A DNA stretch of 13,450 bases from an uncultured Burkholderiales bacterium (GCA_937872165.1 CALMOR010000198.1:7502-20951); one strand, 5' to 3'; shown: positions 1-7,976, numbered from the stretch's first letter. Notes: generated by a model from the letters alone, not told the origin. Made by a program: numbers and translations.

Positions 1-693
1 CTCGGCGCGACGCTCGGCGAGTTCGCGTTCGATCCGGATGCCTTCGAGCCGTGCGAGTTGCCGCAGCCGGATCTCGAGGATGTCCTCCGCCTGGCGCTCG
101 CTGAGCCCGAATCGATCGATCAGCGCGGGCTTCGGCTCGTCGGACTCGCGGATGATGCGGATCACCTCGTCGATGTTGAGCAGCACGATGCTGCGGCCTT
201 CGAGGATGTGGATGCGGTCGTCGACCTTGCCGAGGCGATGCCGCGTGCGGCGGTCGATGCACTGCTGCCGGAACGTCACCCATTCGCCGAGGATGTGCGC
301 GAGCGGCTTCTGTCGCGGCCGGCCGTCGATGCCGATCATCACGAGGTTGAGCGGCACGCTGGCCTCGAGACTCGTGTGGGCCAGCAGCATGTGCACGAAC
401 GCGGCCTGCTCGACGTTGCGCGACTTCGGTTCGAACACGAGGCGCACGGCCACGTCGCGTCCCGACTCGTCGCGCACCGCGTCGAGCGACCCGAGGATGG
501 TCTGGCGCGTCGCGACCTGCTCGCCGCTCAAGGCTTTCTTGCCGAGACGGATCTTCGGGTTGGTCAGCTCCTCGATCTCCTCGAGCACCTTCTGCGACGA
601 CGTGTTCGGCGGCAGCTCGTTGACGACGACCTGCCACTGGCCGCGCGCGAGATCCTCGATGGTCCAGCGCGCACGGACCTTGACGCTGCCGCC
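1..693 (-). CDS. parC: ParC (topoisomerase IV subunit A), downstream part, cut by window edge
   Basis: This open stretch continues the ParC protein whose start lies at 1434, in exactly the same reading frame. It enters right after the stop-containing segment at 694–741 with GGSVKVRARW and continues through RGQWQVVVNELPP, SSQKVLEEIEELTNPKI, LVFEPKSRN, LLAHTSLE, LVMIGIDGRP, HILEGR and DEVIRIIRESDEPK. These are conserved blocks of the DNA breakage-reunion region of type IIA topoisomerase A subunits, in normal order. It runs off the window at position 1 inside the LSERQAEDILEIRLRQLARLE coiled-coil region, so the C-terminal DNA-wrapping part is not seen. There are no stops in these 231 codons. As written it has no start of its own. 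I think it is the rest of one parC gene, not a separate gene. Confidence 0.9.
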
Positions 694-741
694 TCAACTC
701 AATTAGAACAACTCGATCTACTCCGTCTAATAAAAAAAAAG
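694..741 (-). other. A/T-rich stop-containing scar inside parC
   Basis: About 48 nt with only about 31% G+C sit inside a gene of roughly 68% G+C. Read in the ParC frame they give L-F-F-Y-stop-T-E-stop-I-E-L-F-stop-L-S-stop, with stops at 727–729 (TAG), 718–720 (TAG), 703–705 (TAA) and 694–696 (TGA). The flanks are normal ParC (PGPDFPGGG before, GGSVKVRARW after). The spacing between them, 18 codons, is what I expect from memory of betaproteobacterial ParC. Several codons look like one-base changes of expected ones: TAG for GAG (Glu), TAA for TAC (Tyr) and TGA for GGA (Gly), around an intact ATC-GAG-TTG. Substitution is therefore a better description than insertion. The scar follows three GGC triplets, as read on the coding strand, and begins with a run of nine T. 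The likely cause is a sequencing or assembly error. A genuine inactivating lesion is possible. Confidence 0.75.
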
Positions 742-1434
742 GCCGCCGCCGGGGAAGTCGGGGCCGGGGACGTGTTCGAGCAACTCGGCCGTCGTGGCCT
801 TGCCGTTGGACTTCACCATCGCGACCGCGGCCGCGGCCACCTCGGCCAGATGATGGGAGGGGATCTCGGTGGCCATGCCGACCGCGATGCCCGACGCGCC
901 GTTCAACAGCACGAACGGCAGCCGCGCCGGCAGCAACTCGGGCTCGGTGCTCGAGCCGTCGTAGTTGGGGCCGAAGTCCACGGTGCCCTCGTCGATCTCG
1001 TCGAGCAGCAGCCGTGCGATCGGCGTCAGGCGTGCCTCCGTGTAGCGCATCGCCGCGGCGCCGTCGCCGTCGCGCGAGCCGAAGTTGCCCTGCCCGTCGA
1101 TCAGCGGATAGCGCAGGCTGAAGCTCTGCGCCATGCGCACCAGCGCGTCGTACACCGACTGGTCTCCGTGCGGATGGAGCTTGCCGAGCACGTCGCCGAC
1201 GACCGTAGCGCTCTTCCTCGGCTTCGCGTCCGCTCCGAGGCCGAGCTGGTTCATCGAATGCAGGATGCGTCGCTGCACCGGCTTCTGGCCGTCGGCGACC
1301 TCGGGCAACGCGCGTCCCTTCACGACCGAGACCGCGTAGTCGAGATAGGCGCGCTCCGCGTAGTCGCCGAGCGTCAGCGCATCGTCGGGCAGGTCGGGCG
1401 TCGGAGGGGGGAAGAGGGTCTGCTGGTCGTCCAT
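727..1434 (-). CDS. parC: ParC (topoisomerase IV subunit A), N-terminal part up to internal stop
   Basis: Topoisomerase IV subunit A cuts and religates DNA to unlink daughter chromosomes, working with ParE. The visible N-terminal domain has DYAVSVVKGRALPEVADGQKPVQRR, then the quinolone-resistance region KSATVVGDVLGKLHPHGDQ with Gln92 and Asp96 at the positions of E. coli Ser80 and Glu84. Next come DGQGNFGSRDGDGAAAMRYTEARL with catalytic Tyr131, and SGIAVGMATEIPSHH. Family ParC is about 750–780 residues; here a TAG stops it at residue 236, just after PGPDFPGGG. The same protein resumes in frame at 693. The ATG at 1434 lacks a clear Shine-Dalgarno sequence, but the protein start MDDQQTLF fits the family. 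It lies 28 nt behind the lytic transglycosylase gene and is probably the last gene of the parE operon. If the stops are real, the cell would lack a functional ParC, which argues for a sequence error. Confidence 0.93.
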   Translation of the reverse strand: MDDQQTLFPPPTPDLPDDALTLGDYAERAYLDYAVSVVKGRALPEVADGQKPVQRRILHSMNQLGLGADAKPRKSATVVGDVLGKLHPHGDQSVYDALVRMAQSFSLRYPLIDGQGNFGSRDGDGAAAMRYTEARLTPIARLLLDEIDEGTVDFGPNYDGSSTEPELLPARLPFVLLNGASGIAVGMATEIPSHHLAEVAAAAVAMVKSNGKATTAELLEHVPGPDFPGGGLFFY

Positions 1435-1462
1435 GGATCGATGAATGAGACGGGTGGCGGTA

Positions 1463-2311
1463 TCAGCGCGACGTCGACGCGTCGTTCGCGACCGCGGACG
1501 GAACGGTGACCGAGCCGCCGTCGAACGGGAGGCGCCGGGGTACCGCGGGATCGGGCAGGTTGCGACGCGCCGGGACGATCACGCGCAGGCGGTCCTGCTC
1601 GATCGCGCTCTTCGGGGCGGCGGCGTAGCGGCCCGGGTCGTAGAAGGCGTGGAACTGGTCCACCAGCCGCACATAGGCCTGGGTCTCGGGGAACGGCGGG
1701 ATCGCGTTGCGATAGCGGACCACGGCCTGCTCGCCCGCGTTGTACGCGGCCAGCGCGAGCTGGGGCCGGCCCGTGAACAGTCGTCGCAGGTCCGACAGGT
1801 AGCGGGTGCCGATCTCGATGTTGAGGACCGGGTCCGTCAGCTTGGCCGCGACGGTCCGGCGCGCGTCGCTCCTCAAGCCGTAGCGTTCGCCGGTCGCCGG
1901 CAGCACCTGCATCAGGCCGACCGCGCCCTTGTCGGAGACCGCGGTCGGCTCGAAGCCGGACTCGACCGCGATCACCGCCTTGACGAGTTGCGGGTCGAGG
2001 CCGTGCCGCAGCGCGGCCGCCCTGATGATCGGTTCGAACTTCGCGATGTTCGGATGATCGACGAGGCGCTGGAACAGGCGGGTCTTCGCGAGCGCCTGGT
2101 CGGGGACGATCACGACGTCGTCCTCGACGATCCGCGCCGGCGCCGTGCCGTCGCCGCTCTTGAGGAACAACGCGTACCGATCGTCCAGCTTCTCGGTCGC
2201 GAGATGCAGCGTGCCGCCCGCGTCGACGTAGCCGTAGACATCGGCGTGCGCAGGATCCGCGACCACGACGAGCAGGACCACGAGCGACACGCACGTCGCG
2301 AGCCCCCTCAT
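1463..2311 (-). CDS. Lytic transglycosylase (SLT domain), exported
   Basis: A 282-residue murein-cleaving enzyme. The N-terminus MRGLATCVSLVVLLVVVADPAHA is a signal peptide, cleaved around residue 23. A short DUF4124-like stretch (VYGYVDAGGTLHLATEK) follows. The SLT (goose-lysozyme-like) domain spans about residues 90–200 with catalytic Glu117 in AVIAVESGFEP, the GLMQVLPAT motif at 132–140 and AAYNAG at 188–193. The C-terminal tail after about residue 225 is low-complexity and basic. I chose the ATG at 2311 because it overlaps the GNAT stop as ATGA (2308–2311), has AAGGA six bases upstream, and starts directly at the signal peptide; longer readings upstream are arginine-rich shadow. The overlap suggests translational coupling. 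An SLT lytic transglycosylase between parE and parC is, to my knowledge, a recurring arrangement in betaproteobacteria. Confidence 0.9.
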   Translation of the reverse strand: MRGLATCVSLVVLLVVVADPAHADVYGYVDAGGTLHLATEKLDDRYALFLKSGDGTAPARIVEDDVVIVPDQALAKTRLFQRLVDHPNIAKFEPIIRAAALRHGLDPQLVKAVIAVESGFEPTAVSDKGAVGLMQVLPATGERYGLRSDARRTVAAKLTDPVLNIEIGTRYLSDLRRLFTGRPQLALAAYNAGEQAVVRYRNAIPPFPETQAYVRLVDQFHAFYDPGRYAAAPKSAIEQDRLRVIVPARRNLPDPAVPRRLPFDGGSVTVPSAVANDASTSR

Positions 2312-2811
2312 GCGAGGTCCTTGCGCATCTTCGCGCCGGTGAACGCGATGCCCTTGTGGACCTTCTGCTCCCATGCGAGCACCTCGTAGCCTTCCGCGAC
2401 GAAGACCGGATGCGAGAACAGGCTCGCCTCCGCGGTCGGTGCCGCGACATCCGCGGCGCGCGCCGCGGGTTCCACCGCCGCGAGCAACGCGCGACCGATG
2501 CCGCGACCGTGGAAGGCCGGATCGACGTACAGCAGTTGCACGTGGTCCCGCGGATGGACGAGGACGTAGCCGACCACGCCCGCGATCGGGGATTCGGCGA
2601 ACCATGTCGCGCCCTCTTCGAGCCACGGCGTCCAGCGTTCGGCGGCGTCCGCGAACGATGCCCGCGCGTCGACCTGCCGCGGCGTGTAGAACCGCGGACC
2701 CGCGACCGTCACCGCGTCGCGGAAGATGGCGCGCAGACGATCGCCGAGAGCGACAGCTTCGTCGCGGCTAACCGCGCGCAGGACGATGGCGTGACCGGCC
2801 GACGCGTTCAT
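2308..2811 (-). CDS. GNAT-family N-acetyltransferase
   Basis: A cytoplasmic acetyltransferase of the GNAT superfamily, transferring an acetyl group from acetyl-CoA to an unknown substrate. From the start chosen here it has 167 residues. The central beta strand VVGYVLVHP is followed by motif A, VQLLYVDPAFHGRGIGRALLAAVE (about residues 91–114), whose GRGIGRA is the CoA pyrophosphate-binding loop. The end (FVAEGYEVLAWEQKVHKG) matches the usual last GNAT strands. The start is uncertain. The ATG at 2811 leaves 10 nt after the hydrolase stop. An ATG at 2844 would add 11 residues and overlap the hydrolase end. Neither has a good Shine-Dalgarno sequence. Its stop overlaps the transglycosylase start by four bases. 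The substrate cannot be read from sequence, and no partner gene reveals it. Confidence 0.87.
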   Translation of the reverse strand: MNASAGHAIVLRAVSRDEAVALGDRLRAIFRDAVTVAGPRFYTPRQVDARASFADAAERWTPWLEEGATWFAESPIAGVVGYVLVHPRDHVQLLYVDPAFHGRGIGRALLAAVEPAARAADVAAPTAEASLFSHPVFVAEGYEVLAWEQKVHKGIAFTGAKMRKDLA

Positions 2812-2821
2812 TCGTCGCGGG

Positions 2822-3700
2822 TCAGACGCCTTCGACGCCGGCATCGTCGATGAAAGCGCGCAGCAGCGCGAGCGATGGCTCCGGCTCGTCGCGCCAGACG
2901 CCGTGGCCGCAGCCGTCCATGCAGACGAAGCGCCGGTCCGCCGGCGTGACCGACGCGGTCAGCGAGTCCGACATCTCTCTCGACAGTTCCCACGGAATCA
3001 CCGGGTCCTCGCGGCCGGCGAGGACCAGCGTCGGACAGGTGATGGACGCGAGCGACGCACGCAGGTCCATGTGCTGGAAGAAGCCCGACGGCGCGAGGAA
3101 GTGGCGCATCACGTCCTCCTTGTTGAGCACCATCTTCCGGGCGTCCTCGACGCTCGTCGTCGTCGAGTACAGCGGCAGGCACACCTCGCGGTACTCGACG
3201 ATGTCGTCGTGGTCCATGCGACTCCAGAACGCGCGTGCGACGCGCTCGGCCTCGGGACCGCCGCGTTGCGCGAAGCGCTGCATCGACATCTCGAAGTCCC
3301 AGCGCGCGCCGATCGACGAGATGATCAGCTTGCCCGGATGGTCCGGATACTTCGCTCCGTAGGCCTGCGCGACGGTGCCGCCGAACGACTGCCCGAGCAC
3401 GACCGGCTTGACGATGCCGAGCGTGTCGCAGAACGCCTCGACGTCGTCGGCCCACTGGTCGAGCGTCCAGCGCGACGGATCGCTCTGCTCTGAGCGGCCG
3501 TTGCCGCGATGATCGATCCACACCAGTTGGTACGCGTCGGCCAGCGGCAACAGCGGCGCCTTGACGGCGCTGTGGTCCGACCCGGGTCCGCCGTGCAGCA
3601 GCAGCAGCGTCGGCACTTCGGCGAGTACGCCGTCGACCGGTCGCAGGCCCGGCCCGGCCACGTCGAAGAAGAGACGACTGCCGTTGACGGTGACGTACAT
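2822..3700 (-). CDS. Alpha/beta hydrolase, proline iminopeptidase type
   Basis: A 292-residue alpha/beta-hydrolase resembling proline iminopeptidases (peptidase family S33). The oxyanion-hole motif HGGPG is at residues 36–40 and WIDHRGNGRS at 61–70. The nucleophile elbow GQSFGG (103–108) puts the catalytic serine at 105. The acid is Asp232 in LVLAGREDPV and the base His266 in MDGCGHGVWRDEP. All triad parts are present, so it should be active. There is no signal peptide, so it is probably cytoplasmic. The ATG at 3700 has GGAGGGAA upstream at good spacing. It starts 40 nt behind parE with no terminator visible between them, and its end nearly touches the GNAT gene, so co-transcription is likely. 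HGGPG favours aminopeptidase activity, but related esterases and epoxide hydrolases share the fold, so the substrate is open. Confidence 0.9.
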   Translation of the reverse strand: MYVTVNGSRLFFDVAGPGLRPVDGVLAEVPTLLLLHGGPGSDHSAVKAPLLPLADAYQLVWIDHRGNGRSEQSDPSRWTLDQWADDVEAFCDTLGIVKPVVLGQSFGGTVAQAYGAKYPDHPGKLIISSIGARWDFEMSMQRFAQRGGPEAERVARAFWSRMDHDDIVEYREVCLPLYSTTTSVEDARKMVLNKEDVMRHFLAPSGFFQHMDLRASLASITCPTLVLAGREDPVIPWELSREMSDSLTASVTPADRRFVCMDGCGHGVWRDEPEPSLALLRAFIDDAGVEGV

Positions 3701-3740
3701 GGATTCCCTCCGGATGCGATCGGCGTTGCGGCGGCGCGGG

Positions 3741-5759
3741 TCACACGTCGGCTTCGACTTCGTTGCCGTGTTCCTCGAGCCAGCTCCTGCGCGCCGCCGC
3801 CTCGCCCTTGCCCATCAGCATGTTGATGCGTGCGTGGGTAGCGCCGAGGTCGAGCGCACCCAGCATCACCTGCGAGAGCCGGCGCGTGTCGGGATTCATC
3901 GTCGTCTCCCACAACTGTTCGGCGCTCATCTCGCCGAGTCCCTTGAAGCGCGAGATCGACCACGATCTCGCGCTCGCGCCTTCCTTCGTCAGCTTGTCCT
4001 CGATCGCTTCGAGCTCGCCGTCGTCGAGCGCGTACAGCTTCTGCGCGGGCCGCCTGCCGCGCGCATCGACGTCGACGCGATAGAGCGGCGGCCGCGCCAC
4101 GTGGAGATGGCCGTGCTCGATCAGCTTCGGGAAGTGACGGAAGAACAGCGTCAGCAACAGCACCTGGATGTGCGAGCCGTCGACGTCCGCGTCCGACAGG
4201 ATGCAGACCTTGCCGTAACGCAGCGCCGAGAGGTCGATGGCATCGTCACGGCCGTGGGGATCGACGCCGATCGCGACCGCGATGTCGTGGATCTCGTTGT
4301 TCGCGAAGAGGCGATCGCGTTCGGTCTCCCACGCGTTCAGTACCTTGCCGCGCAACGGCAGAATCGCCTGGAAGACCTTGTCGCGGCCCATCTTCGCGGA
4401 ACCCCCGGCCGAGTCGCCCTCGACGAGGAAGACCTCGTTTCGCGCCAGGTCGGTCGATTCGCAATCGGTCAGCTTGCCCGGCAACACGGCGACGCCCGAG
4501 CCCTTCCGCTTCTCGACCCTCTGCGCGGAGCGCTGTCGCGACTGCGCCTGCCGGATCACGAGGTCCGCCAGCTTGCGACCTTGATCGACGTGCTGGTTGA
4601 GCCACAGCTCGAGTCCGGGTCGCGCGTAGTCGGCGACCAGCCTGACCGCATCGCGGCTGTTGAGCCGCTCCTTGATCTGTCCCTGGAACTGCGGGTCGAG
4701 GACCTTGGCCGACAGCACGAACGAGACGCGCGCGAAGACGTCCTCGGGCAACAGGCGCACGCCCTTCGGCAGCAGGCCGTGCAGGTCGACGAAGCCCTTG
4801 AACGCGTCGAAGAGCCCTTCCCGCAGCCCGGCCTCGTGCGTGCCGCCGGCCGGCGTCGGGATCAGGTTCACGTACGACTCGCGCATCAGCGCGCCCTCCT
4901 CGGTCCACGCGACGACCCAGTCGGCGCCTTCGCCTTCGGCGAAGCCGCTGCCGTCGACCTCGTTGCCCTTCGAATGCTGACCGCCTTCGTAGAACGGGAT
5001 CAGCGGCTCGCCTGCGTTCGACTGCGCGAGCGCGTCGACGAGATAGCCGCGCAGGCCGTGCTCGTAGAACCAGGTCTGCGACGCGGGCTCCTTCTTCCGC
5101 GCATCGGTCAGCGTGACGGTCACGCCGGGCAACAGTACGGCCTTGCTGCGCAACAGCCGTTGCAGGTCCGCGACCGGAATCGTCTCGCTGTCGAAGTACT
5201 TGGCGTCGGGCTTCATCGCGACGCGCGTGCCGGTCCTGCGGACGCCGCGATCGTCGCTTCGCACGAGCTCCCGCGACGACAGCGGCGCGACCACGCCGCC
5301 GTGCGCGAAGCCGATCGTGTGAACGCCGCCGTCGCGCCAGACCGTGACCTCGAGCGAGCGCGACAGCGCGTTGGTGACCGACACGCCGACCCCGTGCAGG
5401 CCGCCCGAGAAGGCGTAGGCGCCGCCGCGGCCCTTGTCGAACTTGCCGCCCGCATGCAGGCGCGTGAAGACGATCTCGACGACCGGCACGCCCTCGTCGG
5501 GATGCAGGCCGACCGGGATGCCTCGACCGTCGTCCTCCACCTCGATCGACCCGTCGGCCACGAGCGTCACGTCGATGCGCGTCGCGAAGCCCCCCAGCGC
5601 CTCGTCCGCCGCGTTGTCGACCACTTCCTGCACGACGTGCAGCGGATGCTCGGTGCGGGTGTACATGCCCGGTCGCTGCTGGACCGGCTCGAGGCCCTTG
5701 AGGACCCGGATCGAGGCTTCGGAGTACTGCGACGGCTTCGCGCCGCGCGGCGCGTTCAT
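3741..5759 (-). CDS. parE: ParE (topoisomerase IV subunit B)
   Basis: The ATPase subunit of topoisomerase IV, partner of ParC in decatenating daughter chromosomes. In its 672 residues the GHKL ATPase comes first: VVQEVVDNAADEA (catalytic Glu45, Mg-binding Asn49), EDDGRGIPVG (75–84) and SGGLHGVGVSVTNALS (118–133). The transducer domain follows. The TOPRIM domain has the metal-binding EGDSAGG (447–453) and DADVDGSH (523–530), and the C-terminus carries RFKGLGEM. The N-terminus (SEASIRVLKGLEPVQQRPGMYTR) and the context beside parC indicate ParE rather than GyrB. I chose the ATG at 5759 because family proteins begin this way; an in-frame start at 5882 would add 41 non-conserved residues. No clear Shine-Dalgarno sequence precedes 5759, so the start is fairly but not fully certain. 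It is likely the first gene of the operon ending in parC. Confidence 0.95.
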   Translation of the reverse strand: MNAPRGAKPSQYSEASIRVLKGLEPVQQRPGMYTRTEHPLHVVQEVVDNAADEALGGFATRIDVTLVADGSIEVEDDGRGIPVGLHPDEGVPVVEIVFTRLHAGGKFDKGRGGAYAFSGGLHGVGVSVTNALSRSLEVTVWRDGGVHTIGFAHGGVVAPLSSRELVRSDDRGVRRTGTRVAMKPDAKYFDSETIPVADLQRLLRSKAVLLPGVTVTLTDARKKEPASQTWFYEHGLRGYLVDALAQSNAGEPLIPFYEGGQHSKGNEVDGSGFAEGEGADWVVAWTEEGALMRESYVNLIPTPAGGTHEAGLREGLFDAFKGFVDLHGLLPKGVRLLPEDVFARVSFVLSAKVLDPQFQGQIKERLNSRDAVRLVADYARPGLELWLNQHVDQGRKLADLVIRQAQSRQRSAQRVEKRKGSGVAVLPGKLTDCESTDLARNEVFLVEGDSAGGSAKMGRDKVFQAILPLRGKVLNAWETERDRLFANNEIHDIAVAIGVDPHGRDDAIDLSALRYGKVCILSDADVDGSHIQVLLLTLFFRHFPKLIEHGHLHVARPPLYRVDVDARGRRPAQKLYALDDGELEAIEDKLTKEGASARSWSISRFKGLGEMSAEQLWETTMNPDTRRLSQVMLGALDLGATHARINMLMGKGEAAARRSWLEEHGNEVEADV

Positions 5760-5802
5760 CGAGGCGGACCGCGCCGCAGCACGCTCGTCGATGCTGTAGG
5801 AC

Positions 5803-5825
5803 TTATCCCCATTTTCTGTGGAAAA
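5803..5825. promoter_or_regulatory. Pair of inverted DnaA-box-like 9-mers upstream of parE
   Basis: TTATCCCCA on the plus strand (5803–5811) and TTTTCCACA on the minus strand (5817–5825) each differ by one base from the DnaA-box consensus TTATNCACA. They face each other with a 5 nt spacer. The same bases can form a small hairpin (TTTTC/GAAAA arms, TGTG loop). This is the most A/T-rich spot of the 169 nt uup–parE gap and lies 44–66 nt upstream of the parE ATG, where a parE promoter would be expected. I see no convincing -35/-10 pair. Binding by DnaA is a guess. Confidence 0.3.
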
Positions 5826-5880
5826 ACGGGGGTGGGAATCACGCCGAGCCTTGCGCGGCGCGGCTCCGTCGAGCGTGACC

Positions 5881-5914
5881 AAAAATAAGGCAACGCAGGC
5901 GGCCCGCCCGTGCC
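5881..5914 (-). terminator. Probable rho-independent terminator of uup
   Basis: Reading the minus strand 14 nt past the uup stop, GGCACGGGC pairs imperfectly with GCCTGCGTTGCC around a short GGGCC loop. The stem has about nine base pairs with a one-base and a two-base bulge. TTATTTTT follows immediately. A G/C-rich stem plus a T tract in this otherwise T-poor genome fits an intrinsic terminator and would separate uup from the parE operon. The bulges keep confidence moderate. Confidence 0.45.
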
Positions 5915-5928
5915 GTCGTTCGTCGGAC

Positions 5929-7854
5929 TCATGCGTTCGCCGCCATCCGCTCGAGCGTCTCCCAGCGCGCCATCGCCGCGGCGAGCGCGCTCTCGACCTC
6001 GGCCGCGCGTGCGCGCGCCCTGACCGCGGCCGCGCGGTCCCGTCCGTAGAGTCCGGGGTCGGCGAGTTGCAGCGCGAGGGCGGTCTGCTCGGACTCGAGC
6101 GACTCGATCGTCGCCGGCAACGACGCGAGCTCGCGCTGTTCCTTGAAGCCGAGCGAAGAGCGCGCGGACGGCTTCGACGCGGCGGTCGCCGGCTTCACCG
6201 ACGGCGGCACCGCGGTCGGCGTCGGGGACGCAGTCGCGCGGGCGCGGGCCGCCTCGGTGTCCGCGTAGCCGCCCACGTACTCGCGCCACCGACCGTCGCC
6301 CTCGTAGGCGATGGTCTGCGTCACCACGTTGTCGAGGAAGGCGCGGTCGTGACTGACGAGGAAGATCGTGCCGGCATAGTCGATCAGCAGGCTCTCGAGC
6401 AGCTCGAGCGTGTCGACGTCGAGGTCGTTGGTCGGCTCGTCGAGCACGAGCACGTTGGCGGGTCGGGCGAAGAGACGGGCGAGCAGCAGTCGGTTGCGTT
6501 CGCCGCCCGAGAGGCTCTTGACCGGCGAACGCGCACGCTCGGGCGCGAACAGGAAGTCGCCGAGATAACTCATGACGTGCTTGCGCTGCGCGCCGCTGCC
6601 TTCGCCGATCTCGATCCACTCCGATCCGGGGCTGATGGTCTCGAGCAGCGTCTTCTCCGGATCGAGCACCGCGCGGGTCTGGTCGAAGTACGCGACCGAC
6701 AGCTGCGTGCCGAGCCGGACGGTGCCGCTGTCCGGCTCGAGGTCTCCGAGGATGAGCTTCAGCATCGTCGTCTTGCCGGCGCCGTTCGGTCCGATCAATC
6801 CGATGCGGTCGCCACGCATCAGGGTCGCGGTGAAGTCGCGGATGACGACCCTGCGTTCGGCACCGTCGCCGAACGACCGCGTCACGTGGGTCAGTTCCGC
6901 GACCAGCCTGCCCGAGCGGTTGCCGGTATCGACCGCGAGCTGCACGTCCTTCGACCGTTCCCGCCGCGCCGCGCGATCGAGACGCAGCTGCTCGAGCCGA
7001 CGCACGCGGCCCTCGTTGCGGGTGCGGCGCGCCTTGATGCCTTCGCGGATCCACGCCTCTTCCTGCGCGAGCTTCTTGTCGAACTTGGCGTTCTCGACGC
7101 GCTCGACGTCGAGCTCCTCGACCTTGCGCGTCCGGTAGGCCGCGTAGCTGCCCGGGTAGCTCGCGAGGTGACCGCGATCGAGCTCGACGATGCGCGTGGT
7201 CACGGCATCGAGGAACGCGCGGTCGTGCGTGATGAAGAGGACGCTGCCGGCGAACTCGCGCAGCAGTTCCTCGAGCCAGCCGATGGTCGCGATGTCGAGA
7301 TGATTGGTCGGTTCGTCGAGCAGCAGCAGGTCGGGATCGGTGACCATCGCCCGTGCGAGCGCGACGCGTTTCGCCTGACCGCCGGAGAGCGACGGCACCA
7401 GCGCCTCGCGATCGAGGTCGAAGTGACTCATGACGCGCTCGAGTCGATGGGCCGCGCCCCAGCCGTTGTCCGCGTCGAGCGCCGACTGCAGGTCGGCCAG
7501 CTCGTTCATCGCGTCGTCGGAATGATCGGTCGCGACGCGGGCCGCGGCGCGTTCGTAGGCGACGATGTGCGCGGCTGCGGGCAGCCCGCTCGTCACCGCC
7601 TCGAGCACCGTCATCTCCGGAGGCAGATGCGGCTCCTGCTCGACCAGCGCGACGGTCACGCCGGAGGCTCGCGTGATGCCGCCGTCGTCGGGCTGCTGCC
7701 GGCCCGCGATCAACGACATCAGCGACGACTTGCCGGCTCCGTTGCGGCCGATCAGCCCGATCCGCTCGCCGCGTTCGACGTGCAGCGAGACCCGGTCGAG
7801 CAATGCGACATGACCGAACGCGAGTTCGATGTTGTGGAGGGACAGCAGCGACAT
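5929..7854 (-). CDS. uup: ABC-F family ATPase, Uup type
   Basis: A soluble tandem ATPase of 641 residues without membrane segments, in the ABC-F group that acts on ribosomes; E. coli Uup (about 635 residues) has also been linked to DNA metabolism and transposon excision. Domain 1 has Walker A GRNGAGKS (36–43), signature LSGGQ (156–160) and Walker B LLLLDEP (177–183). An interdomain linker rich in Arg and Glu follows (about 245–305). Domain 2 has GPNGAGKT (355–362), LSGGE (448–452) and LVLDEPTNDLD. The C-terminal tail (about 560–641) is a Uup-style coiled coil ending in RWETLERMA. I chose the ATG at 7854 because MSLLSLHNIELAFG is the family start; a GTG at 7917 would add 21 unsupported residues. 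No strong Shine-Dalgarno sequence is seen. It stands alone between a gap of about 150 nt on one side and a terminator on the other. Confidence 0.92.
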   Translation of the reverse strand: MSLLSLHNIELAFGHVALLDRVSLHVERGERIGLIGRNGAGKSSLMSLIAGRQQPDDGGITRASGVTVALVEQEPHLPPEMTVLEAVTSGLPAAAHIVAYERAAARVATDHSDDAMNELADLQSALDADNGWGAAHRLERVMSHFDLDREALVPSLSGGQAKRVALARAMVTDPDLLLLDEPTNHLDIATIGWLEELLREFAGSVLFITHDRAFLDAVTTRIVELDRGHLASYPGSYAAYRTRKVEELDVERVENAKFDKKLAQEEAWIREGIKARRTRNEGRVRRLEQLRLDRAARRERSKDVQLAVDTGNRSGRLVAELTHVTRSFGDGAERRVVIRDFTATLMRGDRIGLIGPNGAGKTTMLKLILGDLEPDSGTVRLGTQLSVAYFDQTRAVLDPEKTLLETISPGSEWIEIGEGSGAQRKHVMSYLGDFLFAPERARSPVKSLSGGERNRLLLARLFARPANVLVLDEPTNDLDVDTLELLESLLIDYAGTIFLVSHDRAFLDNVVTQTIAYEGDGRWREYVGGYADTEAARARATASPTPTAVPPSVKPATAASKPSARSSLGFKEQRELASLPATIESLESEQTALALQLADPGLYGRDRAAAVRARARAAEVESALAAAMARWETLERMAANA

Positions 7855-7976
7855 GAGGGAAGCGGGTGAGTACGGCAGGGCGACGGCGGAGGACTCGGGC
7901 GTCGATGCCGGCGGCACCGTCGGCGCCGCGTCGATCGCGAGCCGCTCCGAAGGGACGAGGCGCGAGCGAGGCGCGC

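Noticed and set aside
694..741. Scar as an inserted mobile element, adapter, or translational bypass segment
   Set aside because: The distance between the flanking ParC motifs is unchanged and several scar codons resemble the expected ParC codons, so nothing has been added. There are no terminal repeats or target duplications.
58..1509. Long plus-strand open frame crossing parC and its scar
   Set aside because: Its product is a low-complexity Arg/His/Asp-rich shadow of ParC. That it stays open through the scar is chance; conserved topoisomerase motifs are all on the minus strand.
3561..5888. Very long plus-strand open frame antisense to parE
   Set aside because: It is rich in Arg, Asp, His and Leu with no family motif, and it mirrors parE codon by codon. 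In high-G+C DNA the strand opposite a real gene often stays open.
5756..7054. Minus-strand frame overlapping uup and the parE upstream gap
   Set aside because: It is out of frame with uup and extremely arginine-rich, while uup shows both complete ABC motif sets.
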